64,000 bases of DNA from Methylomonas sp. (GTDB taxonomy: Bacteria; Pseudomonadota; Gammaproteobacteria; Methylococcales; Methylomonadaceae). The notes below the pieces were generated by a model. It did not search any database, was not told where the DNA came from, and worked only from the letters and a program-made list of their open reading frames with translations. Positions 20,936 to 30,942 of this stretch are shown one piece after another (position 1 is the first letter of the stretch; each line of letters starts with the position of its first letter). Position numbers and translations under genes: made by a program. The stretch is from positions 62,001 to 126,000 of the forward strand of contig PERU01000002.1 of NCBI GenBank assembly GCA_002928965.1. Reading direction: 5' to 3'.

Positions 20936-23900
20936 ATGCCTATGAATATCCTGGAAGACAAAAATAATTCCCCAAAGTATGTCGTAGGCATTGGCGCATC
21001 TGCTGGCGGATTGGAAGCTATTGAAAGTTTCTTCAGAAAAATGCCCGCCGATACCGGTATGGCATTCGTCGTGGTTCAACATCTCTCACCCGATTACAAA
21101 AGCCTGATGGTCGAGTTGTTATCCAAACACACGATCATGCCGGTTGTGAGAATAGAAGAAGGTATGAAAGTGGAGCCGAACCATGTTTACCTGATTCCTC
21201 CCCGTAAAAACCTGACGATATTTCACGGTCATTTATTACTGAACAATCAAAACAATACCAACGAACTGAATCTTCCCATCGATATTTTTATGCGTTCGTT
21301 GGCGGAAGACGTCGCTGAATTTGCAGTCGGCATCGTGCTGTCCGGCACCGGTAGCGACGGCACTCGCGGCATTCGTGCGATCAAGGAGCACGGCGGGATG
21401 GTCATGGTACAGGATGAAGAAAGCGCCAAATTCGATGGTATGCCGCGTAACGCAATTGCAACCGGGTTGGTCGACTTCATTCTGCCGCCTGAAGAGATGC
21501 CCAAACAATTACTGGCGTTTGTCAAACATCCCTACGCCGTTCAAGAAGCCAGCATCCATAGCGAGGACAGCGACCTTACCCGCATATTTGCCTTATTGCG
21601 CGACAAGCACAAAGTCGATTTCACCTTTTATAAACCCAACACCATCCTCCGTCGCATCGAACGACGAGTGCTGATTAATCAATGCCGTGATCTCAAAGAG
21701 TATCGAAACCTATTAGAAGAAAATCCGCAGGAAGTATCCGCGTTGTTTCAGGAGCTTTTGATTGGAGTGACGAGTTTTTTCCGAGACGACAGTGTCTTCG
21801 AAGAGATTCGCAGCAAATGGCTGACGCCATTAGTCAAGTCAATCAACAATAACGAAATCCGGGTCTGGATTGCAGGCTGTTCAACAGGAGAGGAAGCCTA
21901 TTCGCTGGCCATCATGTTGGCGGAATATCGCGAATATTCAGGTGATTTTTTTCGCATGAAACTATTCGCTACCGATGTCGATGCAAAAGCAGTGGAAAAG
22001 GCTAGTACAGGTCTGTATCCGGAGAGCATCGCCGCCGATATTCCTTCGCATTTACTGGTCAAATATTTCTCGCGCAAGGAAGACAGCTTTCAGATCTCGC
22101 AATCGATCCGGGAAATGGTGGTTTTTGCCCAGCATAATCTGCTCAAGGACCCCCCTTTCACGAACATTCATTTATTGAGCTGCCGGAATTTGTTGATTTA
22201 TTTACAACCGGTTTTGCAGAAAAAGATACTGGAACTGTTCAATTTTTCGCTGGTAAAAGATGGTCTGTTAATGCTGGGCACCAGCGAATCCATCGGCGAA
22301 ATGGTCGATTATTTCGACATGATCAGCACCAAAGGCAAAATTTACCGCGCCCGAGGCAAATACCGTACCCTGGGTATTGGTGCAATCGACCCTACACCGA
22401 CCTTAATCACTGCATTTCGAAACCCAACGCACCAATCCGGACGCACTTACCCCGGCCGGTATCAGGAAGACAAAATATTGGAGCGATTTTTCAATTCGCT
22501 GACCCAAGACTTGCTCCCCTTCACCATGATCATTAATGAAAACATGGAGATATCGCATATCTTTGGCGAGGCGCAACGTTATCTGACCTACCCAAGCGGC
22601 AAACTGGTAACCGACATCACCAAACTCGTCAGCAAAGACTTATCAATCCCCATTGCAACCGGAGTACGCAAGGCTCTGAAAAGCGGCGAAAACGTCAGTA
22701 TGTCCAACATCAAGTTGCGTGAAAAGGACAAGGTCAGGACCCTGAATATCCATATCAGACTACTGCCGGGTCGCAAGAGTCAGGAAACGTTAGTGGCGAT
22801 TCTGCTTTTTGAAGCAGACCATCACAATACTCAAGATATAGGGTTTGTCGCCGACAATTTCGACCTTAACCAAGACGCTGCCCAGCGTATTAACGACCTA
22901 GAACAGGAACTTCAACTTACCCGGGAAAATTTGCAGGCTACGGTTGAAGAACTGGAAACATCCAACGAAGAATTGCAGGCCACCAATGAAGAACTGTTGG
23001 CCAGCAATGAGGAATTACAAAGCACCAATGAAGAATTGCAATCCGTCAACGAGGAGCTTTATACGGTAAACGCCGAGCACCAGAGCAAAATCACCGAGCT
23101 GACGATATTGAATAATGATTTGGATAACCTGTTCAACAGCACCAATATCGGCATTCTGTTTTTGGATGAGAATCTGGACATTCGACGCTTCACCCACAAG
23201 TTACAAAGCCTGTTTCATATTGTTGAAAACGACATCGGTCGGCCTTTCTTTCATCTGTCCCACTCTATCCGGGATGTCGACCTTGAAGATTTGATTCATC
23301 AGGTTGTCGAAAAGAAAGTCGTCATCGAACTGGAAGTACAAAATCATCACGGCAACTGGTATTTCATGCGCGTGATACCTTACGCGGTTTCCGACCGTAT
23401 TTATTCCGGGGTCATACTGACATTTGTCAATATCGACTTGTTGAAACAGACTCAAAATACGCTGCGTCAGCAAGCAGAACTGGAAACTCAACGTCTGGCC
23501 AGTTTCGTCAATTATTCTTTGGATGCCATAACGCTGGTGGACGGAACCGGTAAATTCATCACCTGGAATCGCGGCGCAGAAAACTTATACGGTTGGACCG
23601 AACAGGAAGCCCTGCAAATGCGGTTTGAAAATCTGGTACCGCTGGCGGACCGTCCACTCATGCAACGCGTCTTCGACAAATTGCGACAAGGTGAATTGGT
23701 AGCGCAATTCGACAGCAAACGCTTGAATCGCAAAGGCGAGGTGATTGACGTTTCGGTTTCTGCCACATTGCTGGCTTCGCACGATGATTCCGTGGAAATT
23801 TTCGCGCTGACCGAGCGCGATCTAAGAAGCCATTACCTTATCGATAAGAGGCATTGCATCAGTTGCATTCAAAAGCTGGCTTTGCTTTTGATGGATGTCA

Positions 23901-24211
23901 GCGAAGCCATCATCATCATTGATTTCGAGGGTTGCATTGTCGCCTGGAACAAAGGCGCGGAATCACTGTATGGCTGGACTCAAAACGAAGCTATCGGTAT
24001 GAAATTCGAAACGTTGATTCCTGATAATTTGCTCCCAGATGCACGCGAAATGTTCCTGAACATCACCAGTGGCAAATCCAACTATCAGGTTACACAAAGC
24101 CAGCGGGTAACCAAAGAGCAACGTATGGTTGATATCACCATGATTGCGTCGGTCCTCGGTTACCAAAACGGAGACACCATGCTGGTAGTGACAACAGAAA
24201 AACCGGTTTAG
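20936..24211 (+). CDS. CheB-CheR methylesterase/methyltransferase fusion with PAS domains
   Basis: The protein has 1091 residues. A CheB methylesterase domain (about 10-200) has catalytic Ser in GASAGGLEA, His in VVQHLSPDY and Asp in [12 protein letters not shown] CheR methyltransferase domain (about 215-475) has the AdoMet loop [16 protein letters not shown] and CRNLLIYL. A coiled coil of repeated NEELQ units (about 640-730) is followed by three PAS-like domains to the end, two with [19 protein letters not shown] sequence. No receiver domain is present. It probably modifies a chemoreceptor or other signalling partner. The broken GGDEF-EAL gene starts 16 bp downstream. Confidence 0.93.
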   Translation: MPMNILEDKNNSPKYVVGIGASAGGLEAIESFFRKMPADTGMAFVVVQHLSPDYKSLMVELLSKHTIMPVVRIEEGMKVEPNHVYLIPPRKNLTIFHGHLLLNNQNNTNELNLPIDIFMRSLAEDVAEFAVGIVLSGTGSDGTRGIRAIKEHGGMVMVQDEESAKFDGMPRNAIATGLVDFILPPEEMPKQLLAFVKHPYAVQEASIHSEDSDLTRIFALLRDKHKVDFTFYKPNTILRRIERRVLINQCRDLKEYRNLLEENPQEVSALFQELLIGVTSFFRDDSVFEEIRSKWLTPLVKSINNNEIRVWIAGCSTGEEAYSLAIMLAEYREYSGDFFRMKLFATDVDAKAVEKASTGLYPESIAADIPSHLLVKYFSRKEDSFQISQSIREMVVFAQHNLLKDPPFTNIHLLSCRNLLIYLQPVLQKKILELFNFSLVKDGLLMLGTSESIGEMVDYFDMISTKGKIYRARGKYRTLGIGAIDPTPTLITAFRNPTHQSGRTYPGRYQEDKILERFFNSLTQDLLPFTMIINENMEISHIFGEAQRYLTYPSGKLVTDITKLVSKDLSIPIATGVRKALKSGENVSMSNIKLREKDKVRTLNIHIRLLPGRKSQETLVAILLFEADHHNTQDIGFVADNFDLNQDAAQRINDLEQELQLTRENLQATVEELETSNEELQATNEELLASNEELQSTNEELQSVNEELYTVNAEHQSKITELTILNNDLDNLFNSTNIGILFLDENLDIRRFTHKLQSLFHIVENDIGRPFFHLSHSIRDVDLEDLIHQVVEKKVVIELEVQNHHGNWYFMRVIPYAVSDRIYSGVILTFVNIDLLKQTQNTLRQQAELETQRLASFVNYSLDAITLVDGTGKFITWNRGAENLYGWTEQEALQMRFENLVPLADRPLMQRVFDKLRQGELVAQFDSKRLNRKGEVIDVSVSATLLASHDDSVEIFALTERDLRSHYLIDKRHCISCIQKLALLLMDVSEAIIIIDFEGCIVAWNKGAESLYGWTQNEAIGMKFETLIPDNLLPDAREMFLNITSGKSNYQVTQSQRVTKEQRMVDITMIASVLGYQNGDTMLVVTTEKPV

Positions 24212-24227
24212 CCTGTTCGGAGCCGAA

Positions 24228-26455
24228 ATGCCGCCCTTCGATGCCGCTAAATTGCGCCTGCATGCGGAAAAATTACTGGAAAAACTGCCAAACGGGTTCT
24301 GCATCGGCCAACTGGACGACATCAAGGCGCTGATCCACGACTCAGCCTTCATCAAATTCAGCTGGAGAGGCAAAATCAGGCCCTAAAAGACACCTATCAA
24401 TCCTTGTTGGCTGCCAAAAATATCTATAGCCAGTTGTTCGACCAAGCACCAGCGGGGTATCTAAAACTCGATCAACAAGGACGCATCCTCAAAGCCAATT
24501 CGACGCTGAGGGATATGTTGAATATCAGTCATTTGAATATCGAAGGCCAACACTTGACCCGTTTCATTCACCCGGATGACTTCGCGATGTTCAACTCCCG
24601 ATACCCCGCCTTTTTCAATAAACCGGAAAATAAGACCATAGAGTTGTGTTTACTGAAACATGCTTCTGATAAGACGCCTATTCGGGTTCAGCTCAATGGC
24701 CGTCTGATTGCTGAACAGAGCGAAAGCGGTCAATTGCATCAATATTTGCTGGTCATTGCCGCCGACATCACGGAACGTCATCGCCTGGAAGAAGAAAAAG
24801 AATTGGCGGCCAAAGTCTTTGAAACCAGTGAAGAAGCTATCATCATCACCGATGATTGTCGCTGTATTCTCAGCGTTAATCAGGCGTTTATCGATATTAC
24901 CGGCTTTCAACGTACAGAAGTCATTGGTAGAACATTATTATCGGTATTGTTTGCCAGTAAGGACGTGAAAATTATCCAGGCGATTGGGTCGAAGTTACTA
25001 ACTTGCGGCCGCTGGAAAGGTGAAGTCGAGTGCCTGCGCCGTGACGGTTCGCCTATGATTGCTTCCGTCAGCATAAGTTGTAGTAATGACTTATTCGGAA
25101 AAATCAAAAATTGCATCGTCATTTTTTCTGATATTACCCAAAAGAAACTTAATGACAGCAGAATAGAGTTTTTGGCGCATTACGACATCCTCACCAAATT
25201 ACCAAATCGCAGCCATTTCAATGAACTATTGAACAACGCCATATTGCATGCCAGTCGAACACGCGAATTTATGGCTGTCTTGTTTCTGGATCTCGACCGT
25301 TTCAAGTTGTTGAACGACACTTTTGGTCATCTGGCGGGTGACGTGCTGCTGCAAAACATGGCCAGCCGTTTGCTTGCCTGTGTCTGACAAACCGACAGCA
25401 TATCGCGATTCGCCGGCGATGAATTCGTAATATTGTTAACTCACTTCAAAGACGTGGAACGATGCACGGCAACGACCGAACAAATCGTGCAAAAACTATT
25501 GCATGAATTATCGCTTCCTCACGATCTTGGTAGCATCCAGTTTAATTCATCCGCCAGCATTGGCATTGCCCAATTTCCGACTCATGGCACCAGCGCACCG
25601 GAACTGATAAAAAATGCGGATGCAGCCATGTATGCGGCCAAACTGGCAGGTCGGAATCAATACAGTTTTTACAACGATCAAATGCGTCAACAAGCCATTG
25701 CCCGCAGCAACATGGAATTTGATTTACAAGTTGCTGACCGAGATAATCAGTTCAATTTAGCTTATCAACCTATCGTCAGGCTGGCAGATCGACAAATTTA
25801 CGGTTTTGAAACCTTGCTGCGCTGGCAACACCCTCTGCGCGGTGAGTTAAAACCTGATAGTTTCCTAGCCATCGCCGAAGACAATGGCATGATCAGTTCC
25901 ATTGACCAGTGGGTTATGCACAGTGCCTGTCAACAAGCATCGCTATGGCGGCAGCAACACGGACAGTTTTCATTCAAAATCAGTGTCAATATGTCCTGCC
26001 GCCAATTTTTACAGCCCAATTTGGTACAGGATATTCAGTCCCTGCTTGCTAAGTATCAACTCGAATCCTCACAGTTGATTCTGGAAATTACCGAAGCCAT
26101 GGCAATGCAAAATATCGGCCAGAGTATCCGAGTCATGTATGAGTTGCGTGAACTCGGCATACTTTTGAGCCTGGATGACTTCGGTACCGGCTATTCATCG
26201 CTGACGTATCTTAAAAAATTACCACTAAATATTCTAAAAATCGAACAATCATTTGTCCACGATCTCGGTGTCGAAACAGACAATGCATTGATTAAATCGA
26301 TTATCGATATTGGCAGAAACATGGATTTGCTGATTCTGGCGGAAGGAATAGAGCAACAACATCAATTTGAGTTAATGACTAAACTAGGCTGCCAACTCGG
26401 CCAAGGTTATTTTTTCTCGCCGCCGTTGAATTCAACGGACATCGTGTTGACATGA
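24228..26455 (+). pseudogene. PAS-PAS-GGDEF-EAL protein, broken by a frameshift and a stop codon
   Basis: The start codon at 24228 opens MPPFDAAKLRLHAEKLLEKL, a usual start for this family. Near 24340 the frame shifts: the continuation LSLHQIQLERQNQALKD lies in another frame, as if one C were missing after GAC. Two PAS domains (about 24420-25130) and a GGDEF domain follow. At 25385 an in-frame TGA interrupts LLACV/QTDSISRFAGDEF, with no shift, as expected of CGA to TGA. The rest (to 26455) is an intact EAL domain with YGFETLLRW, LEITEAMA and LDDFGTGYSS. With two lesions the gene is probably dead; separate expression of the EAL part is possible but unproven. Confidence 0.85.
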
Positions 26456-26551
26456 AAAATCGGTATCTGGAATTTCTTGAAATCTGACTGAATACTGAGG
26501 AAAAATAAAGCAGCTACCGATGTCTTGGGTTCCTTATTTATTAATAATGAA

Positions 26552-26579
26552 AAATACCCCGGTATTCCGGGGTATATTT
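26552..26579 (+). terminator. Rho-independent terminator after the broken GGDEF-EAL gene
   Basis: The arms ATACCCCGG (26554-26562) and CCGGGGTAT (26567-26575) with loop TATT are perfectly complementary and followed by ATTT. It would end transcription of the cheB-cheR region. Between it and 26773 there is no supported gene. Confidence 0.65.
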
Positions 26580-26772
26580 AAGGTCGACAATTTTGCTAGC
26601 TACAACCGCACCAATATTAAAGCTTCGCTGGCAGTAAAAATCTGAGTGTCCTCATGTACTTTAAGACTACCTCGGCGTTTTGGGTAAACTTGGCCGATGC
26701 TTGTTTCTTGATGTCCCGAAGAATACATCCGACGTTGCCTTAAATACCCGTTCAATGACTTAGCATTGGATG

Positions 26773-26902
26773 GCGATGCGCTGATGAAATCGATTCCGCT
26801 CATACCCTCTGGGGCACAAGAGGCTCGACAAGCTCACCACGACGGAATCAAACACTTACCGTTCGTCATGAGTCTGTCGAAGGATTTAATCATCGCTTCC
26901 CT
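26773..26902. mobile_element. MITE-like element, family B copy 2
   Basis: This is the inverse copy of the element at 20681-20797. Its ends are GCGATGCGCTGATGAAATCG (26773-26792) and GATTTAATCATCGCTTCCCT (26883-26902). The interior again holds CTTCGACAGACTCATGACGA and CGGTAAGTGTTTGATTCCG when read on the minus strand, with a short extra segment near one end. It abuts the stop codon of the alanine/lysine-rich gene. Confidence 0.6.
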
Positions 26903-26905
26903 AGC

Positions 26906-27184
26906 TTACTTCTCTTTTGGCTCGTCGGCGGTTACTGTGGCTGTATTGGGCGCGTTTGATTCTGCGGCTTTTGAAGCCTCGGCCGCTTTTTTGGCTGCGC
27001 GCTCCGCAGCTTTTTTTGCTAGCGCTTCTTTTTGCTCCGCAGCTTGTCTGGCAGCTGTCGATCCGGTTTCCGCTTCGGCTAACAGCATGCTGGTTTCAGC
27101 TTGAGTTAATGTCGGTGTTAACAGCATCGAAAGGACGCAAAGACATACTGCTGATCTCATTTCTTTTGGTTTGATATGCAACAT
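26906..27184 (-). CDS. Small secreted Ala/Lys-rich protein, unknown function
   Basis: The protein has 92 residues from the ATG at 27184, chosen because AGAGG lies five bases before it. A signal peptide (to about residue 30, with CVLSMLLTPTLTQAE) precedes a region rich in Ala, Lys and Glu (KKAAERAAKKAAEASKAAES) that would form a charged helix. No domain was recognised; the composition recalls periplasmic linker or Lpp/TolA-like helical proteins, but that is weak. A MITE-like element begins 3 bp after its stop and may have altered its end. Confidence 0.65.
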   Translation of the reverse strand: MLHIKPKEMRSAVCLCVLSMLLTPTLTQAETSMLLAEAETGSTAARQAAEQKEALAKKAAERAAKKAAEASKAAESNAPNTATVTADEPKEK

Positions 27185-27380
27185 AATCACCTCTTTGGCT
27201 AAATATAGTTATTCCATATTATCTCGGACCTGGGAAAGTTCGAGGCTCGCTAGGGTTAGGTTCGGTTGCCGAGCTAAACTCTAACCCCCGACCTTATTGT
27301 AAATTAACACCATCTTTTCTAATAAACGATTATTAATCGGTCACCGACAAGATTATCTGTTGGTCGGTGCTGTTGTGGTT

Positions 27381-28550
27381 TTATTCAGAAGCAATGATGT
27401 CTACCAATAAGATTCTGTCTGGATCCAGCCGTAAAGACAGGGTTTTGCATAACAATTCGCTGCCAAAGTCACGATAGCGTTCGGATGTGACTATTCGATT
27501 TTTGTCACCGCTCGCTTCGAGTGCCAGCAGCTGGAAAAAATAAGGTCGCCAGGACCAGTTGAAACCTATCTTGCGAGGATCGGTAAACCACTTGTCTTCG
27601 TCAAAACTGAAATCCGGCGACAGTTGGTAGCCTTGGTTGTCACACATATAAAACCGGATTACATTGCTTTGGCTGAAATTCCAGCTGGCCAGTTCGTTAA
27701 GGTTAAAATCGTTTTGCAACGCCTCTGCCAAGCGATAAATCAGTTGTTTGGTGTTGTTTATGTCGCTGACCTTGGTTTGCAGTTTTGCCAAGGTGATTTT
27801 TAGAAATTTGTTTCTCAGTGACGTGATGTGTTGTTCGTAAATGGACGGCGGTTTAAATTCGGCTTCAGCGGGTGAAAAAAGATAGCCTTGCATGAACTGT
27901 GCGCCGCAGTTCAGCCCAAACAAAAACTCTTCGTCGGTTTCCACGCCTTCGCAAATGATCTGGCAGCCGGTACGCTTGCCCAAGCGGGTTAACAGATTCA
28001 CGATTTCACTTGCAATGCCGCCTTTGGTGGCTTGTTTGAACAAGCGCATGTCAATTTTGATGATGTCCGGATGTATCGCCATTACGCGTTGTAATTGGGA
28101 AGAACCGGCACCAAAATCATCTAAAGCCACTCGCAAACCTTGTTTGCGATAACGTTTGACGATTTCTTTCAATTTATTCAAATCGGCATGGTCTTCGGTA
28201 ATTTCAACAATAATCCGCTGCCGGTCGATATTCAGTTCGTCCAGCATTTTTAGAGTGGGCAGGGCATTAAGATGCCGGATATTGTCTATCCAGGCCGCTG
28301 AGATATTGATGGCCAAATAGGTATTGCTGTCCAGTTCTGCAAACTTTTGCAAGGCCTGCCAGCGCACCTGTCTATCCAGTTCGGTGCGTTGCTTGGCCTC
28401 CAAATCCGGTGAAGAAAATAATGCCCCTGCTGAGATGACTTTATGGTTGCTGTCAAGTTGTCGCGCCAAAGCTTCGTAACCAATAATTTTGCCATTGGCC
28501 ACGCTGACGATGGGTTGGAAATGTGGGAACAGGTTGATTTTGGTGGGCAT
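27381..28550 (-). CDS. EAL-domain c-di-GMP phosphodiesterase with YkuI-type C-terminal domain
   Basis: The protein has 389 residues. The EAL domain (about 8-240) keeps its catalytic set: YEALAR, INISAAW, VEITEDHA, ALDDFGAGSS, IIKIDMRLF and CEGVETDEEF. A C-terminal domain (about 260-385) with FNWSWRPYFFQLLALEAS resembles the PAS-like sensory domain of YkuI. It should cleave cyclic di-GMP in the cytoplasm. It is convergent with the signalling block on the other strand and opposes the two GGDEF proteins functionally. Confidence 0.9.
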   Translation of the reverse strand: MPTKINLFPHFQPIVSVANGKIIGYEALARQLDSNHKVISAGALFSSPDLEAKQRTELDRQVRWQALQKFAELDSNTYLAINISAAWIDNIRHLNALPTLKMLDELNIDRQRIIVEITEDHADLNKLKEIVKRYRKQGLRVALDDFGAGSSQLQRVMAIHPDIIKIDMRLFKQATKGGIASEIVNLLTRLGKRTGCQIICEGVETDEEFLFGLNCGAQFMQGYLFSPAEAEFKPPSIYEQHITSLRNKFLKITLAKLQTKVSDINNTKQLIYRLAEALQNDFNLNELASWNFSQSNVIRFYMCDNQGYQLSPDFSFDEDKWFTDPRKIGFNWSWRPYFFQLLALEASGDKNRIVTSERYRDFGSELLCKTLSLRLDPDRILLVDIIASE

Positions 28551-28619
28551 GAGAAGCTGGAGTGTTTGGCGTCTTGGTTGAGCGAAAAGTTTAATCTCAG
28601 TTTATTTTGTGCATTTTAG

Positions 28620-28960
28620 CGTCATTTCAGGCTATGCGACGAGAAACACCAGGGCGTTTAGGATTTTGCCAAAAAAACGTCCCCCTCTGAAGAAGTACCC
28701 GCAAAACACAAAGAGGATTTGAGGAGGATTTATTTGAAGAATTTCCCCGGCCCCTCTCTGTCAAAGAGGGGTGAAAAGGCCGTGCGTCGGTAAGGCTGGA
28801 ATTTCGGATTCGTGGTCGATTGCAAGGAGACAGGGGGTAGAGCAATGCAGGGGCAGTTGCCGAGCACATTGGAACCGATTGTGCACTTGAACGTTTGAGC
28901 GAAAGGGTAGGTCGGCACTTCTAAATGAAGTGGTTGCTATTTTGCAATTCATCGCCGGAT
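28620..28960. repeat. Intergenic repeat-rich stretch
   Basis: This region contains CCCTCTCTGTCAAAGAGGGG followed by GAAAAGGCCGTGCGTCGGTAAG, a repeat with relatives at 31565, 52020 and 53850. It also holds a GAGCAATGCAGGG motif found again at 35683-35696. No gene was supported on either strand. Confidence 0.5.
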
Positions 28961-28982
28961 TCAGGATGTCACTGTTATTAAA

Positions 28983-29076
28983 CAAAAAAAAGCGACCAGC
29001 TGTGTTGGATTAACTCGAACAGCAGGTCGCTACGTCAAAATACTACAATGACAGGCAGGTACAGCGGGAGACTTGT
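28983..29076 (-). ncRNA. Candidate sigma-54-dependent small RNA
   Basis: A minus-strand hairpin with arms AGCGACCTGCTGT and ACAGCTGGTCGCT, followed by eight T, forms a strong intrinsic terminator at 28983-29016. About 60 bases upstream is a sigma-54 promoter (29086-29101), giving a start near 29076. The transcript would be about 95 nt and contains no convincing reading frame. An NtrC-like enhancer lies at 29166-29211. Nitrogen-regulated small RNAs with this layout are known in other bacteria; the identification here is inference. Confidence 0.5.
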
Positions 29077-29085
29077 ATTTAAACT

Positions 29086-29101
29086 AGCAATTATGAGGCC
29101 A
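29086..29101 (-). promoter_or_regulatory. Sigma-54 promoter of the candidate small RNA
   Basis: On the minus strand the sequence is TGGCCTCATAATTGCT. It keeps the invariant GG and GC with correct spacing and the TTGCT -12 element of TGGCAC-N5-TTGCW. It faces away from narK towards the hairpin terminator. Confidence 0.6.
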
Positions 29102-29165
29102 GCTTTAAAAATCCTTATCTCATCAGCCTATTCGAATTTTATGCGTGGGTTGGCAGGGTGAATTT

Positions 29166-29211
29166 GCACAGAAATGACGCAAAAACTGAGCAAATTGCAC
29201 CAATTTGGTTC
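29166..29211. promoter_or_regulatory. Tandem NtrC-like binding sites
   Basis: GCACCAATTTGGTTC (29197-29211) matches the NtrC consensus GCACYAWWWTGGTGC at 14 of 15 positions. GCACAGAAATGACGC (29166-29180) matches about 11. Their centres are 31 bp apart, three helical turns, as in known NtrC enhancers. They lie between divergent sigma-54 promoters, about 90 bp from one and 205 bp from the other. Confidence 0.55.
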
Positions 29212-29409
29212 GTCAGCACACAAACGCTGCAGGCTGACTTTTAGAGGATAGTTGCTGAGGCTGGTCATTAACCCAGCTCTATAAGCTTTTTAGGTACGGA
29301 GCTGCTAGAGATAGGATTTCCCTCGCGACGATTCCTCTTCTAGGACAGGCTCCTAGGCTTAGCTCGAAACGAATACCGCTATAAATAGGGCTGGTGATAA
29401 CAGCCAGCG

Positions 29410-29425
29410 TGGCACATTACCTGCT
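29410..29425 (+). promoter_or_regulatory. Sigma-54 promoter of narK
   Basis: TGGCACATTACCTGCT fits TGGCAC-N5-TTGCW with one mismatch and exact GG-to-GC spacing. The predicted start is near 29436, 26 bases before the narK ATG, leaving a short leader. Confidence 0.55.
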
Positions 29426-29461
29426 TAAATCAGCAGCAGATGGGTAATTCGAGAAGCCTCA

Positions 29462-30940
29462 ATGTCTTTTGTATCGTTCAAGCTATGGGCCTGGCATGGC
29501 AAAACCAAAGTTTTGCATTTGAGCTGGCTGGCGTTTTTTATTAGTTTCGTGGTTTGGTTCAACCATGCGCCGTTGCTGATGTTGATCAAACAGGATCTGG
29601 ATATCAGCGACGAACAAATCGATACCATTTTGCTATTAAACGTAGCACTGACTATACCGGCGAGAGTCATCATCGGCATGGTGGTTGATCGATTTGGTGC
29701 CAAAATCAGTTATAGCGTTCTATTGGCGGTGTGCAGTCTGCCATGTTTCATGTTTGCGCTGGCCGACGATTTTGCCGATCTGGCTTGGTCAAGATTTTTG
29801 TTGGGCTTCATCGGTGCCGGCTTTGTAGTTGGCGTGCGCATCATCGGCGATTGGTTTCCTTCCAATCAGATTGGTACTGCAGAAGGTATTTATGCCGGCT
29901 GGGGCAATTTTGGTTCAGCGTTTGCGGCCATTACGCTGCCGGGTCTGGCTTTTTATTTTGGTGAGGCCGATGGCTGGCGTTACGCAATTGCCTTGACCGG
30001 CCTAATTTCGCTGGTATATGCAGTGGTTTATTATCGCAACGTCGAGAATCTGCCACCCGAACTGGCAGGGCTACATGGTAAAAGTGCCTCCACCATGGAA
30101 GTCAGCAGTATCAAGGATTTATTTTTATACATACTCAGTTTATTACCCTTGTACGCAACACTGTCTTTGCTGACTTGGAAGTTATCAACGACTCTAAATC
30201 CGATTTTAAGCGAGGCTTGGGCTATCTCAATACATGTGCTGATCTGGGGCGTTTTTTTGATTCATGCCTACCAGATGGTGCAAACCAACGCCGAGCGCCT
30301 CAGCCAGCCCATACCCAGTATTCATCACTATCGCTATCGGCAGGTGTTTGTGCTGGCCATGGCCTATTTGATCAGCTTTGGTTCCAAACTGGCCGTTTTG
30401 TCGATGCTGCCGATGTTTTTCTTCAATACCTTTCATGGTAGTCACGCATTATCCATGTTGGATGCCGGCTTTCTGGCTTCCAGTTTTGTGATCACCAATG
30501 TGATTGCTCGCCCGCTTGGTGGCTGGCTCAGCGACCGCATTGGCCGACGATTGTCATTGGCTTTGTTCAGTGCGGGTTTGGCACTGGGTTATTTTTTGAT
30601 GGCGCTGATTTCAGCTGAGTGGTCATTGGTGTTGACGGTACTGGTGACACTGATCTGCTCAATCTTCATGCAAGCCGCTGAAGGGGCCATCTTTGCCTTT
30701 GTGCCGCTGGTTAGGCGAGCAATTACCGGGGAAGTGGCGGGTATCGTGGGTGCCTATGGCAATGCCGGCGCGATTGTGTTTTTGATTGTGCTGACGTTTG
30801 TGTCGGCCAGTGGATTTTTTTTGCTGCTGGGTATCTGCAGTTTGATATTGCTGGGCTTGGTGTATTTTTTGGAGGAACCGCGCAATTTCATCACTGAAAT
30901 TCTGCCGGATGGTTCGTTACTGAAAATTGAATTGGAATAA
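29462..30940 (+). CDS. Nitrate/nitrite MFS transporter (NarK/NasA family)
   Basis: The protein has 492 residues with about 12 membrane helices. The family motif GMVVDRFGAKISYSVLL follows helix 2, and the glycine-rich nitrate signature is visible (YAGWGNFGSAFAAITLPGLA). The second half carries GGWLSDRIGRRLSL. It would import nitrate or exchange nitrite at the inner membrane. The ANTAR regulator gene follows after 2 bp, which places it in an assimilation setting. A sigma-54 promoter lies just upstream. Confidence 0.92.
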   Translation: MSFVSFKLWAWHGKTKVLHLSWLAFFISFVVWFNHAPLLMLIKQDLDISDEQIDTILLLNVALTIPARVIIGMVVDRFGAKISYSVLLAVCSLPCFMFALADDFADLAWSRFLLGFIGAGFVVGVRIIGDWFPSNQIGTAEGIYAGWGNFGSAFAAITLPGLAFYFGEADGWRYAIALTGLISLVYAVVYYRNVENLPPELAGLHGKSASTMEVSSIKDLFLYILSLLPLYATLSLLTWKLSTTLNPILSEAWAISIHVLIWGVFLIHAYQMVQTNAERLSQPIPSIHHYRYRQVFVLAMAYLISFGSKLAVLSMLPMFFFNTFHGSHALSMLDAGFLASSFVITNVIARPLGGWLSDRIGRRLSLALFSAGLALGYFLMALISAEWSLVLTVLVTLICSIFMQAAEGAIFAFVPLVRRAITGEVAGIVGAYGNAGAIVFLIVLTFVSASGFFLLLGICSLILLGLVYFLEEPRNFITEILPDGSLLKIELE

Positions 30941-30942
30941 TC

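Noticed and set aside
25385..25387. TGA in the GGDEF-EAL gene as a selenocysteine codon
   Set aside because: The position calls for Arg or a similar residue, there is a second lesion upstream, and no selenocysteine hairpin was seen.
26600..26803. 67-codon minus-strand frame near the family B element
   Set aside because: It starts inside the repeat element and shows no recognisable family; possible gene remnant but unsupported.
28991..29016. Hairpin with GTTCGAG as a tRNA T-arm
   Set aside because: No acceptor, D or anticodon arms surround it, and the T-tract marks a terminator.
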